Positions 54,594 to 63,036 of a DNA stretch of 64,000 bases are shown here, piece by piece. The first letter of the stretch is position 1. Each line of letters begins with the position of its first letter. This DNA is from an uncultured Agathobaculum sp. (lineage in GTDB: Bacteria > Bacillota > Clostridia > Oscillospirales > Butyricicoccaceae), in the NCBI GenBank assembly GCA_934504345.1, contig CAKSVR010000002.1, positions 1 to 64,000 of the forward strand, given 5' to 3'. The position numbers and the translations under genes were made by a program. The notes below the pieces were generated by a model. It was given only the letters and a program-made list of their open reading frames with translations, made no database searches and was not told the DNA's origin.

Positions 54594-55884
54594 CGCCGAA
54601 ACGGGCTTCGTACTCGGCTGCCAGCTCTGCGCGGAACTTGGGGTGAGCGATGGCAATGAGCTGCTTTGCACGTTCGCGCAGCGTTTTGCCGCGCAGATGT
54701 GCAACGCCGTACTCGGTAACGATATAGTTGACATCGCAGCGGCTGGTCGTCACCGGCGCACCCTCGGTCAGCGTGGAAACGATCTTGGAGTGCTTGCCGT
54801 CTGCGGTGGTGGAATGCAGTGCGATGATGGAGCGGCCGCCCTTGGAAAGGTTCGCGCCGCGCACGAAGTCCATCTGACCGCCGATGCCGGAGATCTGGCG
54901 CAGTCCGATCGCCTCAGCACAGACCTGACCCTGCAGGTCTACTTCAACACAGGAGTTGATGGAAACAACGTTGTCGTTTTCGGAAATGACCGCTGGATTG
55001 TTGCACACATCGACTGGCAGCATATTGATGATCGGGTTGTTGTCAACATACTTGTACAGCTTTTTCGTGCCCATCAGGAATGTAACACATACCTTGCCGA
55101 CATCACGCTGCTTGCGCTTGCCGTTGATGACACCGCTTTCGAGCAGCGGCAGAACGCCGTCCGAGATCATCTCGGTGTGCAGGCCGAGGTCGTGCTTGTC
55201 GCCGAGGAACGAGCAGACCGCATCTGGCACCGCGCCGATGCCCAGCTGGAGGCAGTCGCCGTCGCGGATAAGATCGGCAACATATTTGCCAATGGCGCGA
55301 TCCTCCTCACCGATTATCGGCGGTTTGGATTCTGGCAACGGCTCCCATGCGCACAGGAAGCCGTCGATCTCGGAAACGTGCACAAAGCTCTCGCCATAGG
55401 TGCGCGGCATATTCGGGTTGACCTCCGCGATAACAATTTTCGCAGATTTGACCGCCTGTGCGCCGTAATCGCACGACAAACCGAGCGAAACATAGCCGCG
55501 CTCATCCGGAGGCGAGCAGGTGAACGCGAAAACGTCCACCGGCAGGGTGTTGTCGCGGAACATACGCGGTACGTCCGAGAAGAACACCGGGGTGTAGTCC
55601 GCGCGGTGCTCGGCGATGGGCTTGCGCGCCGGGCCGCCGACAAACAGCGCGTTATGACGGAAATGGCTCTCCATGCCGGGCTGAAGATACTCGCCCGAGC
55701 CGAGATAGACCATGTGAGCGACCTCCACGTTGTGGAACTGCTCTGCCATGCGCGCCATCGTGCGCTGAAAGATGATCGGCTCGCCTACCGCATGGCCGAA
55801 TACCACGCGGTCGCCGTCATGGATCACACTGACCGCCTGTTCCGGGGTCATCGTGTGCTCCTTATAATACGTTCTCCAATCCAT
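54577..55884 (-). CDS. abfT: 4-hydroxybutyrate CoA-transferase
   Basis: A 435-residue family I CoA-transferase that moves CoA from acetyl-CoA to 4-hydroxybutyrate. The catalytic Glu is in LHTEMISDG at residue 238, the same number as in the C. aminobutyricum enzyme. The glycine-rich GIGAVPDAVCSFLG lies just before it. The length matches the family. AbfT and AbfD act in sequence, so their pairing here supports both calls. GGAGGGACA lies about 6 nt before the ATG, and the stop of the dehydrogenase gene is 16 bp upstream. Confidence 0.93.
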   Translation of the reverse strand: MDWRTYYKEHTMTPEQAVSVIHDGDRVVFGHAVGEPIIFQRTMARMAEQFHNVEVAHMVYLGSGEYLQPGMESHFRHNALFVGGPARKPIAEHRADYTPVFFSDVPRMFRDNTLPVDVFAFTCSPPDERGYVSLGLSCDYGAQAVKSAKIVIAEVNPNMPRTYGESFVHVSEIDGFLCAWEPLPESKPPIIGEEDRAIGKYVADLIRDGDCLQLGIGAVPDAVCSFLGDKHDLGLHTEMISDGVLPLLESGVINGKRKQRDVGKVCVTFLMGTKKLYKYVDNNPIINMLPVDVCNNPAVISENDNVVSINSCVEVDLQGQVCAEAIGLRQISGIGGQMDFVRGANLSKGGRSIIALHSTTADGKHSKIVSTLTEGAPVTTSRCDVNYIVTEYGVAHLRGKTLRERAKQLIAIAHPKFRAELAAEYEARFGEKAAI

Positions 55885-55900
55885 GCTTGTCCCTCCGCAG

Positions 55901-57022
55901 TTAAAATGCCTTGCGGTAAATGTCGAGCAGATCGTCCTCGGTCAGTTCCACATAGTTGTTGCCGAGCAGGCGCTGCTGGGTTTCGATCACATTCTTTGCG
56001 AACACCGGCAGCTCGTCCACAGTAACGCCGTGCTCGTGCAGCGGGCCCTTTTCCAGCACCTCGTCCATCAGCTTATACAGCGTTTCGAGTGCAAATACCG
56101 GCTCGGTGTCCAGCTCCGCGCCGAGCAGCTCCTCGAGCTGATTCAGCTTGCCGATGGGCTTCTTTTCCTGATACTTACGCATTACATCCGCGAACATGAG
56201 CTGGTTGGCCTGTCCGTGCGGGATGTGATGCACGCCGCCGAGCGGATACGCCATCGCGTGAACAGCCGCGCAGCCGGCATGACCGAACGCGATGCCCGCG
56301 TAGTTGGAGGCGCGCAGGAACTCGAGCGCGTGCTTTTTCCACGCATCCTTGCCGCCTGCTGCGACAGCATCCTTCCAGCAGGACAGGATAAGGTGCAGCG
56401 CCTTGGCGGAGAACAGCTCGCTCAGCGCGCACGCATTCGGAGAGAGATAGCTCTCCACCGCGTGGACCATCGCATCGATGGAAGAGGTCGCGAACACCGG
56501 ATACGGCAGGCTGAGCAGCATACCGGGCACGAGCGCCGCCTCATCCGCGAACATCGCGGGCGATACCAGACCGACCTTGACACCCTTGGTGGTGCGGTTG
56601 ATGATGGAAATGTTCGTCACCTCGGAGCCCGTGCCGCAGGTGGTCGGCACGATGATGAGCTCATGCTCCTTTTCGAGGTCGGCCATGCGGTCGTACAGGT
56701 CGTCCACATGGTCGGTGGACCTGGCAACAGTCAGCACCTTTGCGATGTCGATGACGGTGCCGCCGCCGACAGCCACGATGCGGTCAAAGTCCTTGCCGCG
56801 CAGGTCGTCGAGGATGGCATCCACTATCACGTCGGTCGGCTCGCCGCCGCCGAACTTCTCCTGAAAACAGGTGTGGCAGCCGAGCTCCAGCGCCGCAATG
56901 GTCGGATTGTAGATATATTCGTTCGTCAGGATCAGGTCGCGCGCGCCGAGCTTCCGCTCTTTCGCCAGCGTGCGGAAATCCATATATTCCGCGATAGAGG
57001 GAACGATCTTGAATGCTTTCAT
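55901..57022 (-). CDS. Iron-containing alcohol dehydrogenase, probable 4-hydroxybutyrate dehydrogenase
   Basis: A 373-residue group III alcohol dehydrogenase. The NAD-binding GGGTVIDIAKVL and metal ligands (Asp and His in SSIDAMVHAVESYLS; His residues in HAMAYPLGGVHHIPHGQAN) are present. With AbfT and AbfD next to it, it most likely reduces succinate semialdehyde to 4-hydroxybutyrate (AbfH role). Reduction of malonate semialdehyde from inositol breakdown is an alternative worth testing. The start at 57022 follows GGGAGG; a longer frame lacks support. It lies 15 bp after iolB. Confidence 0.88.
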   Translation of the reverse strand: MKAFKIVPSIAEYMDFRTLAKERKLGARDLILTNEYIYNPTIAALELGCHTCFQEKFGGGEPTDVIVDAILDDLRGKDFDRIVAVGGGTVIDIAKVLTVARSTDHVDDLYDRMADLEKEHELIIVPTTCGTGSEVTNISIINRTTKGVKVGLVSPAMFADEAALVPGMLLSLPYPVFATSSIDAMVHAVESYLSPNACALSELFSAKALHLILSCWKDAVAAGGKDAWKKHALEFLRASNYAGIAFGHAGCAAVHAMAYPLGGVHHIPHGQANQLMFADVMRKYQEKKPIGKLNQLEELLGAELDTEPVFALETLYKLMDEVLEKGPLHEHGVTVDELPVFAKNVIETQQRLLGNNYVELTEDDLLDIYRKAF

Positions 57023-57036
57023 GCCGCTTGCCTCCC

Positions 57037-57828
57037 TTAAATATCCGGGAAATACTTCGCGTCCGCCTTGGTCACCCACTCATACTCGGGTACAACGGTG
57101 GTCACGATGTTCTTGTCGTCCTGCAAACGGATGCACCACAGGTAATACTCCGCGTAGCCCGGTGCGGCTGCCTGCGAGTGCGTTACGTTCTCCGGCATAC
57201 CGGTCAGGTCGTTGTTCTTTACCTTGAAGGCATCATCGCCGTACTCGGCAAGGCCGTAGCCGTTCTCCGGCAGGAACTTGTAGTAGTACAGCTCGGGCTC
57301 AACGTGCTGGTGCGGCGGATAAGACGACCACTTGCCGGGGAAATGCACCACTTCACCGATAAAGAAGTTGGTTTCCGGGCAGTTGGAGCGGTCGAAGAAC
57401 GTGCGTACCAGACGGGTGGAGCACTCGTTCATCTGACCCGCGCCGCGCTCCTCGTTGGCGCACAGGCAGTCCTCCGGGCGCAGCAGACGGGCCGCGAAAT
57501 CGCGCTCGTTCTCGGTGCGGGATACGGCGATCTCCACATCGCTGTCCGCCTTGATCGTCACCTTGGTGTTCTGCGGAACGTGCAGCAGGATCGCGCCCTC
57601 GTGGAATACGTCGCGGCGGATAACGGTTTCCGAATTGCCGTTCCACTCGAACGTCACACTGCCGCTCATCAGGTCGTAAACGACCTCCTGTGCGTAATCA
57701 AAGTGCATCACATCGCCCGCTGCCATCTTGACAACGCCGAACTCCATGCCCATCATTTCCGGGTTCTCCACCGCGGATACCATGCCGTTGTAGCCCTTGT
57801 CGAACGGGGCCTTGTGCGTGTATTTCAT
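57037..57828 (-). CDS. iolB: 5-deoxy-glucuronate isomerase
   Basis: A 263-residue double-cupin enzyme of myo-inositol catabolism that converts 5-deoxy-D-glucuronate to 2-deoxy-5-keto-D-gluconate. The metal-binding cupin motif is YPPHQHVEPELYYY. The late segment HSQAAAPGYAEYYLWCIRLQ is very typical of IolB. AAAGGAG lies about 7 nt upstream of the ATG. It follows iolD, whose product hydrolysis yields its substrate, and precedes the dehydrogenase by 15 bp. Confidence 0.95.
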   Translation of the reverse strand: MKYTHKAPFDKGYNGMVSAVENPEMMGMEFGVVKMAAGDVMHFDYAQEVVYDLMSGSVTFEWNGNSETVIRRDVFHEGAILLHVPQNTKVTIKADSDVEIAVSRTENERDFAARLLRPEDCLCANEERGAGQMNECSTRLVRTFFDRSNCPETNFFIGEVVHFPGKWSSYPPHQHVEPELYYYKFLPENGYGLAEYGDDAFKVKNNDLTGMPENVTHSQAAAPGYAEYYLWCIRLQDDKNIVTTVVPEYEWVTKADAKYFPDI

Positions 57829-57870
57829 CTTTCTCGCTCCTTTTACTCTATACCGTTTATATATAAGGTA

Positions 57871-57896
57871 AGCCGCCCGCTCGAAAACGGGCGGCT
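57871..57896. other. Stem-loop between iolD and iolB
   Basis: AGCCGCCCG and CGGGCGGCT form a 9-bp stem. A T-run follows only on the plus strand, so for the minus-strand iol genes it looks like a processing or stabilising hairpin rather than a terminator. Confidence 0.55.
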
Positions 57897-57918
57897 TTTG
57901 CTTGTTCGCGTGTGTAGA

Positions 57919-59871
57919 TTAGTACATACGAGCCTCTGCGAGGTGGTCGTCGATACGCTTGCGTGCCGCCTTTACCTCGTCAGACTTGGAGGTGGAGGCC
58001 ACGCCGATATGCCACCAGCTCTCATAGCCCTCGGCCATGGTCTTGGGCAGGACCTTGGCATCGATGATGCAGGATACAGATTCCTTCTTGGCATCCTGAA
58101 CAGCCTTACGGAACTCGTCCGGGGTCTTGGCGTAGAACGCCTTCATGCCGAAGCCCTCACCGATCTTGCCGAAGTCGGTGCAGCAGTAGTCGCCGTCCAG
58201 CTTGCCGGTCTGCTCGTTGCGGTGACGCATCTCGGTAGCCAGAGAGCCAACGCCGTTGCCCATCTGGAGGTTGTTGATGCAGCCAAACGCGCAGTTATCG
58301 AATACCACAACGGTGATCTTTGCATTTTCCTGCATCGCGGTCGGGATTTCGGAATTGAGCATCATGAACGAGCCGTCGCCAACGAGTGCGTAAACTTCCT
58401 TATCCGGCTCGGCCAGCTTGGCGCCGAACGCACCGGCAATTTCGTAGCCCATGCAGGATGCACCGTACTCCATGTTGTAGGAATTGGGAGCATCCGTTAC
58501 CCACAGGCGCTCGAGGTCTGCCGGCAGAGAGCCTGCTGCTGCAACAACGATCGCATCGTCGTCTGCCTCTTCGCGGAGGATGCCGACTGCGTTGGACTCG
58601 GTGATGGTGCCGCCGATCTGGTCAACGAAATCGTTCATGATCTTTTCGGTCCAGCTGGGAACACACGGCACGAACTTGCCCTCGCCGAAGCCCTCGCCCT
58701 TGTACTGTACACCCAGAACGCGCAGGCGCTCTTCTTCCCATACCTTGCGGATGTCCTCGATCTCGGTGGTGTAGCCGGACTTGTAGCCGTCTGCCTTGAG
58801 CTTTGCCATGATGGCCTCGAGCGTTACCTTTGCGTCGCCGATGCAGCGGGTTGCATCCAGCTTTTCTGCGTGGAACTCGGAAGTATTGATTGCCAGAACC
58901 TTAATATCCGGGTTGCGGAACAGCACCCACTTGGAGCCGGTTACGAAGTCGTTGAAGCGGGTGCCGACACCGATTACAAGGTCGCAGTCCTTACAGAGTG
59001 CGTTCGCCGCCAGACCGCCGGTTACGCCGATGCCGCCGACAGCCAGCTCGAACGAATCCGGCAGGCAGGAGTGGCCGGCCTGTGTCTGAGAAACCGGAAT
59101 GTTGAACGCCTTGCAGAAATCCATTGCGGTCTGACCGGCCTCGGAGTAGCGAACACCGCCGCCTGCGATGAACATCGGCTTCTTGGAAGCCTTGATCATC
59201 TCAACTGCCTTGTCAATATCGTAATCATCGGCAACGCGGCGTGCAACGTGATGGACGCGCTTCTGGAAGAAGTAATCCGGGAAGTCGAAGCTCTCACCCT
59301 GAACGTCCTGCGGGAGCGAGATAACAGCCGTGCCGCAGTTTGCGGTGTCGGTCAGCACGCGCATCGCGTTTACCATCGCGCTCATCAGCTGCTCCGGACG
59401 GGAAACGCGGTCCCAGTATTTCGCAACCGGCTTGAAGCAGTCGGAAGCGGACATCGACAGGTCGTTCGGAACCTCGAGCTGCTGGAGAACCGGATCCGGC
59501 TGACGGGTTGCGAAGTAATCGGACGGGAACAGCAGCAGCGGAATGTTATTGATGGTCGCGGTGAGTGCTGCGGTTACCATGTTCGCTGCGCCAACGCCGA
59601 TGGACGAGGTGCAGGCGATGATCTTGCGGCGGTTGTGCTGCTTTGCGTAGCTGATGGCGGCGTGTGCCATGCCCTGCTCGTTGCGGCCCTGATATACACG
59701 CAGGTGACCGGGATCCTCCTCCAGCGCCTGACCGAGGCCGACGACCATGCCGTGACCGAAGATGGTGAACATACCGTCCACGAACGGCTCTACCTTGCCG
59801 TCCATTTCAATGTACTGCTGGTTCAGGAACTTTACGACGGCCTGCCCGACTGTCATTCTGGTTTTGCTCAT
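57919..59871 (-). CDS. iolD: 3D-(3,5/4)-trihydroxycyclohexane-1,2-dione hydrolase
   Basis: A 650-residue thiamine-diphosphate enzyme that opens the ring of the diketo-inositol intermediate to 5-deoxy-glucuronate. The cofactor motif is GDGSFMMLNSEIPTAMQ, then VVFDNCAFGCINNLQMG. The substrate-side segment SSIGVGAANMVTAALTATIN and the Glu-containing DGMFTIFGHGMVVGLGQAL also fit IolD. GAGGAGG lies 8 nt before the ATG. It is the first gene of the second inositol block; the 593-bp region upstream should hold its promoter. Confidence 0.95.
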   Translation of the reverse strand: MSKTRMTVGQAVVKFLNQQYIEMDGKVEPFVDGMFTIFGHGMVVGLGQALEEDPGHLRVYQGRNEQGMAHAAISYAKQHNRRKIIACTSSIGVGAANMVTAALTATINNIPLLLFPSDYFATRQPDPVLQQLEVPNDLSMSASDCFKPVAKYWDRVSRPEQLMSAMVNAMRVLTDTANCGTAVISLPQDVQGESFDFPDYFFQKRVHHVARRVADDYDIDKAVEMIKASKKPMFIAGGGVRYSEAGQTAMDFCKAFNIPVSQTQAGHSCLPDSFELAVGGIGVTGGLAANALCKDCDLVIGVGTRFNDFVTGSKWVLFRNPDIKVLAINTSEFHAEKLDATRCIGDAKVTLEAIMAKLKADGYKSGYTTEIEDIRKVWEEERLRVLGVQYKGEGFGEGKFVPCVPSWTEKIMNDFVDQIGGTITESNAVGILREEADDDAIVVAAAGSLPADLERLWVTDAPNSYNMEYGASCMGYEIAGAFGAKLAEPDKEVYALVGDGSFMMLNSEIPTAMQENAKITVVVFDNCAFGCINNLQMGNGVGSLATEMRHRNEQTGKLDGDYCCTDFGKIGEGFGMKAFYAKTPDEFRKAVQDAKKESVSCIIDAKVLPKTMAEGYESWWHIGVASTSKSDEVKAARKRIDDHLAEARMY

Positions 59872-60464
59872 TGCTTTTTCCTCCTCAAAATACTCTTTCT
59901 TCCGTACCGCCTTGGCGGTGCTCTCATTTGATGGTTATAGTCTATCACCCGCGGCTCTGCTTTTCTTCTAACATCTTGGGCAATCCTTGTTTTTCTGATA
60001 TTTTCGTGTTTTAGACCGGTATTTTTGTGTTTTTGTCCGTATCTCTCAACTTTTCCTGCCTTATCTGCTGAGATTTTGCAGTTGGCTCTCCTCTTGCCGC
60101 TGCGGCTGTTCTGCACATTTTTTTGAATATCTCGCTTTTTTGAAAATTTTCCGGCGGAAACGCACCTCGCAAAAGCGCATTTTCCGTCTTATAGCATAGG
60201 CAAAACGGCGTATATCTCAACATTTTATAAAAATAGCGAATATTTTTCTCGCTTTTGTATTCTTTCTGCAATCCGGTATTTTGCCCATTTTTACAGGATA
60301 TTGCTGTCATTTTCCGGTCATTTTGCTGTTATGCACAGGGCGAGTTACACATTCTTGCGCCGTCTGCGGAAATACAAGAAGTTAGAAGAAAACGCGCCGC
60401 CGCTCTGCTACAATATAGCCATAAAGAAAAAAGCCGCCAAGGCAGCAGAAAAGGAGCGATCAAT
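59872..60464. other. AT-rich region upstream of iolD
   Basis: This is 593 bp with no credible gene. It should contain the iolD promoter (CTATAAC on the minus strand near 59935 is a weak -10 candidate) and the promoter of the small gene at 60465. No clear -35 or operator was recognised. Confidence 0.5.
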
Positions 60465-60569
60465 ATGCTATTCACCATTATTTCTCTCGCAGTTATTTTC
60501 CTGAATCTGTATCTGACTTCGACTCCGTCCTACCGGTCGGAGAGCAGCTCCAGCTACGATTACCGCTGA
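60465..60569 (+). CDS. Small membrane peptide, 34 residues
   Basis: MLFTIISLAVIFLNLYLTS is a single hydrophobic helix, followed by a Ser/Tyr-rich tail ending SSSYDYR. AAGGAG lies 8 nt before the ATG and a hairpin terminator follows at 60616. It is divergent from iolD. I do not recognise it. Single-span microproteins with this layout often bind a membrane partner, but none can be named. Confidence 0.55.
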   Translation: MLFTIISLAVIFLNLYLTSTPSYRSESSSSYDYR

Positions 60570-60615
60570 GCCGTTCCCACCCCTTAAAATCGAACATATC
60601 AACTTCTCTCACCTT

Positions 60616-60645
60616 TTCGGCGCAGCTTTCACTCGGCTGCGCCGA
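60616..60645 (+). terminator. Terminator after the small membrane gene
   Basis: TTCGGCGCAG pairs with CTGCGCCGAA and is followed by CTTCTTTA. Confidence 0.6.
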
Positions 60646-60654
60646 ACTTCTTTA

Positions 60655-60712
60655 TACCTGTCGCCAAATCTGCGATTTGGCCGACATTGAATGCCGCGCA
60701 TTCGCGCGGTAA
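60655..60712. repeat. Possible decayed terminator-associated element
   Basis: CTGTCGCCAAATC/GATTTGGCCGAC has the same layout as the CTGTCGCGAAAC/GTTTCGCCGAC hairpin that opens the elements at 32959 and 50441. It also lies between two terminators. The rest is not alignable by eye. Confidence 0.35.
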
Positions 60713-60715
60713 AGC

Positions 60716-60750
60716 AAACCGCCCGCACAGACATCTGTGCGGGCGGTTTG
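60716..60750 (-). terminator. Terminator of the first AraC gene
   Basis: CAAACCGCCCGCACAGA and TCTGTGCGGGCGGTTTG form a near-perfect stem directly after the AraC stop. Confidence 0.85.
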
Positions 60751-61668
60751 TTATTTCCGTTTGCGCTTAGGCTTTTCCTCCGCGCCGGTGGGCACGATAT
60801 AGTTCTGCCGGAACTTATTCGGCGGCATACCGACGTTTTTCGTAAACTGTAGATTAAAATAGCTCTGCGTATCATAGCCGACCATCTCCGCGATGCGGGT
60901 GATGGACAGATCGGTCGTGATGAGCAGTGTCTGAGCCTCGCCGATGCGGCGGCGCAGCAGATACTGCACGGGTGAATAGCCGCTCATCTGCTTGAACACA
61001 TGGGATAAGTAATACGGGCTGATATGCAGCGCCTCTCCCATGCTTTGCAGGGTGATGGGCTCCATGTAATGCTTGTCGATGTACTCCTTGATGCGGCGGC
61101 CGAGGATATGCGGTTCGTCCACCGGCTTTTCCTTATCCGCGTTCGCACCCTCGGTGACGGTGAGCACGGCCACCAGCAGCGCGTGCATCAAGCTGTTGCA
61201 GAACAGCTCGGCGCGCGGCTCGCCTGCCGCAAGATTGCGGAACATCATCACGAACAGCGCCTTGAGGTCCTCAAAATACTTGCCGGTCGGGAACACATAG
61301 CCCGCATCCGCCGGGATGAGCGCATTCTCGGACAGGCCGGGCATCCGCAGCCCGCCGATGGCGACACAATAGCTGCCGACCTCCATATCCGGGCCGGAAA
61401 CCTCGTCGTGGACCACGCCCGCATTGTATACCAGCAGGTCGCCCGGCTCGATGACGACCTTTTTATCGTGGATAAGGTATTCGCTCGAGCCGCTGCAAAT
61501 CAGGATGAGCTCCACGAAATCCTCGTGTGCGTGCATCACGCGCGGATGCGCGCTGGCATCCGGCCGTATCTCGCTGACATACAGCAGCCTGGGCTGGTTC
61601 TCTCCGGTAAAAATCGGCTTGACTTCTTTCTCTACAAAACACTGCACGTTCAGGCTGGCTGTCGGCAT
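60751..61668 (-). CDS. AraC-family regulator, copy 1
   Basis: A 305-residue regulator. The N-terminal cupin-like sensing domain has HAHEDFVELILICSGSSEYL. The C-terminal AraC domain has two helix-turn-helices (ITLQSMGEALHISPYYLSHV; ITRIAEMVGYDTQSYFNLQF). I start at 61668, where GAGGAG lies 10 nt upstream; an earlier ATG at 61752 lacks a site. It is one of two similar regulators transcribed towards iolD, and may control the iolD block or the divergent dehydrogenase gene. Confidence 0.88.
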   Translation of the reverse strand: MPTASLNVQCFVEKEVKPIFTGENQPRLLYVSEIRPDASAHPRVMHAHEDFVELILICSGSSEYLIHDKKVVIEPGDLLVYNAGVVHDEVSGPDMEVGSYCVAIGGLRMPGLSENALIPADAGYVFPTGKYFEDLKALFVMMFRNLAAGEPRAELFCNSLMHALLVAVLTVTEGANADKEKPVDEPHILGRRIKEYIDKHYMEPITLQSMGEALHISPYYLSHVFKQMSGYSPVQYLLRRRIGEAQTLLITTDLSITRIAEMVGYDTQSYFNLQFTKNVGMPPNKFRQNYIVPTGAEEKPKRKRK

Positions 61669-61852
61669 AGTTTTTTGCAGCTCCTCTCTCTCTTCTATGC
61701 TGTGATAACAGGGCGCTGTGCCCTCTATCCTCTTCTCTATAAAGTATAGCACGCACCGCCGGTTTGCGGTAGCACAGGATTGCTCTCGCGGTACACCACA
61801 TTTTGCGGATTTCCCGCCGCCATCCGAGCGAGAGTTATAGATTCTTGCTTTT

Positions 61853-62719
61853 TTATGTTTTCTTGTTATTTTCTGTATGTGTCATGCTCTGCCGGAACGA
61901 TTGACGGAATTTTCCGGGCGGCGTGCCGGTATATTTCTTGAACATTGCATTAAAATGGCAGATGCTGCTGAAGCCGAGCGTGTCCGCGATCTCCGCGATG
62001 GGAGTCTGCGTGTGCATGAGCATTCCCTGTGCCTCACCGATGCGGCGCTTCATCACATACTGCATGGGCGGCACGCCGAACTCCTGCTTGAAAACGTGCG
62101 CCAGATAATATTCGCTCACGCGCAGGCGCTCGGCCACCATACGCAGCGTGATAGGCTCACAGTGGTGAGCATCCAGATACTGCCGCACGCGATGCGCCAG
62201 CACGGATGGGATCTCCGCCTCGTCCTGTTCGCCCGCGCGGATGCGGCTTTGCAGCAGGGCATCGGTCAGGTTCAGCATGGCCTCGGTCAGACTGGTACAC
62301 ACCGCGCTCAGGTTTTCCGCATCCGCGGAGAGCAGATACAGCAGGCGCATGGTTTCGCCCACCTGCGCCGCCAGCTGGCCGCACGACACCACCGGACACT
62401 CGCCCGGCGCGATCAGGTAGTTGGGCTGCAGGCCCTCCACCTGCACATCGGTGACGGCCACGCTGTACGACCGTATCTGCCGCACCTGTGACGGCTCCTC
62501 GCCGTGCAGCACGCCCTGATTGCAGATCACGATGTCGCCCTCACCGATAGGATAAAACCGGTTGTCCACCATGTACTGACCCGTGCCGCTGCATACATAA
62601 AACAGCTCGAGCCGGTTCTCATGCGTGTGCGGCAGGATGGATTGCTGGTTGTTGCAATTGCGGTCGATCGAGATACAGTTGACAAACGTTCCGCCGAGCT
62701 TGCGCGGCTTGTTCTCCAT
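61853..62719 (-). CDS. AraC-family regulator, copy 2
   Basis: A 288-residue regulator with the same architecture as copy 1: a cupin sensing domain (LPHTHENRLELFYVCSGTGQ) and an AraC DNA-binding domain (ITLRMVAERLRVSEYYLAHV; IAEIADTLGFSSICHFNAMF). Shared features such as HVFKQ and RRIGEAQ show the two are related. The start at 62719 follows GGGAGGGG. It is divergent from the inositol dehydrogenase gene at 63037, the usual arrangement for a regulator and its target. Confidence 0.9.
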   Translation of the reverse strand: MENKPRKLGGTFVNCISIDRNCNNQQSILPHTHENRLELFYVCSGTGQYMVDNRFYPIGEGDIVICNQGVLHGEEPSQVRQIRSYSVAVTDVQVEGLQPNYLIAPGECPVVSCGQLAAQVGETMRLLYLLSADAENLSAVCTSLTEAMLNLTDALLQSRIRAGEQDEAEIPSVLAHRVRQYLDAHHCEPITLRMVAERLRVSEYYLAHVFKQEFGVPPMQYVMKRRIGEAQGMLMHTQTPIAEIADTLGFSSICHFNAMFKKYTGTPPGKFRQSFRQSMTHTENNKKT

Positions 62720-63036
62720 ATACGTCCCCTCCCTAAGAATCACAAGATTGCGAAAGTCCGTCTGCGATTTTCTGCCGTCCCGGCGGAAAATCTCTGCGTT
62801 TTTTCCACAAGAATCCGATAACGCTGTTTTGCGTTTTCTTCGTATAATAATCACAAGCAAAGCGCAAAAGGCTTCCAAACAGCAGTTTACAGAACGAAAT
62901 AGTTCTCTGTTTTTACACTCTCGTTCTGTGTGTGCTTTTATTATAGCATAAAAGCACAGAAGAAATCTTCTAACATACTGCTTTTTGGAGCAGGCGCGAT
63001 AAAACGTGTTTCAAGAGTAAAAAGGAGTGCAGAAAA
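62720..63036. other. Divergent regulatory region between AraC copy 2 and the dehydrogenase gene
   Basis: There are 317 bp without a gene. It contains a perfect inverted repeat, GTGCTTTTA/TAAAAGCAC (62932-62957), and a second pair AGAACGA/TCGTTCT just upstream (62891-62927), both plausible operators. TATAAT occurs at 62843-62848 but lacks a good -35. Confidence 0.55.

Noticed and set aside
57013..59931. Open frame of 972 codons antisense to iolD
   Set aside because: The sense strand encodes a clear IolD with thiamine-diphosphate motif; the antisense product has no motif.
60011..60310. 99-codon frame in the region upstream of iolD
   Set aside because: AT-rich intergenic composition, no ribosome site and no motif.
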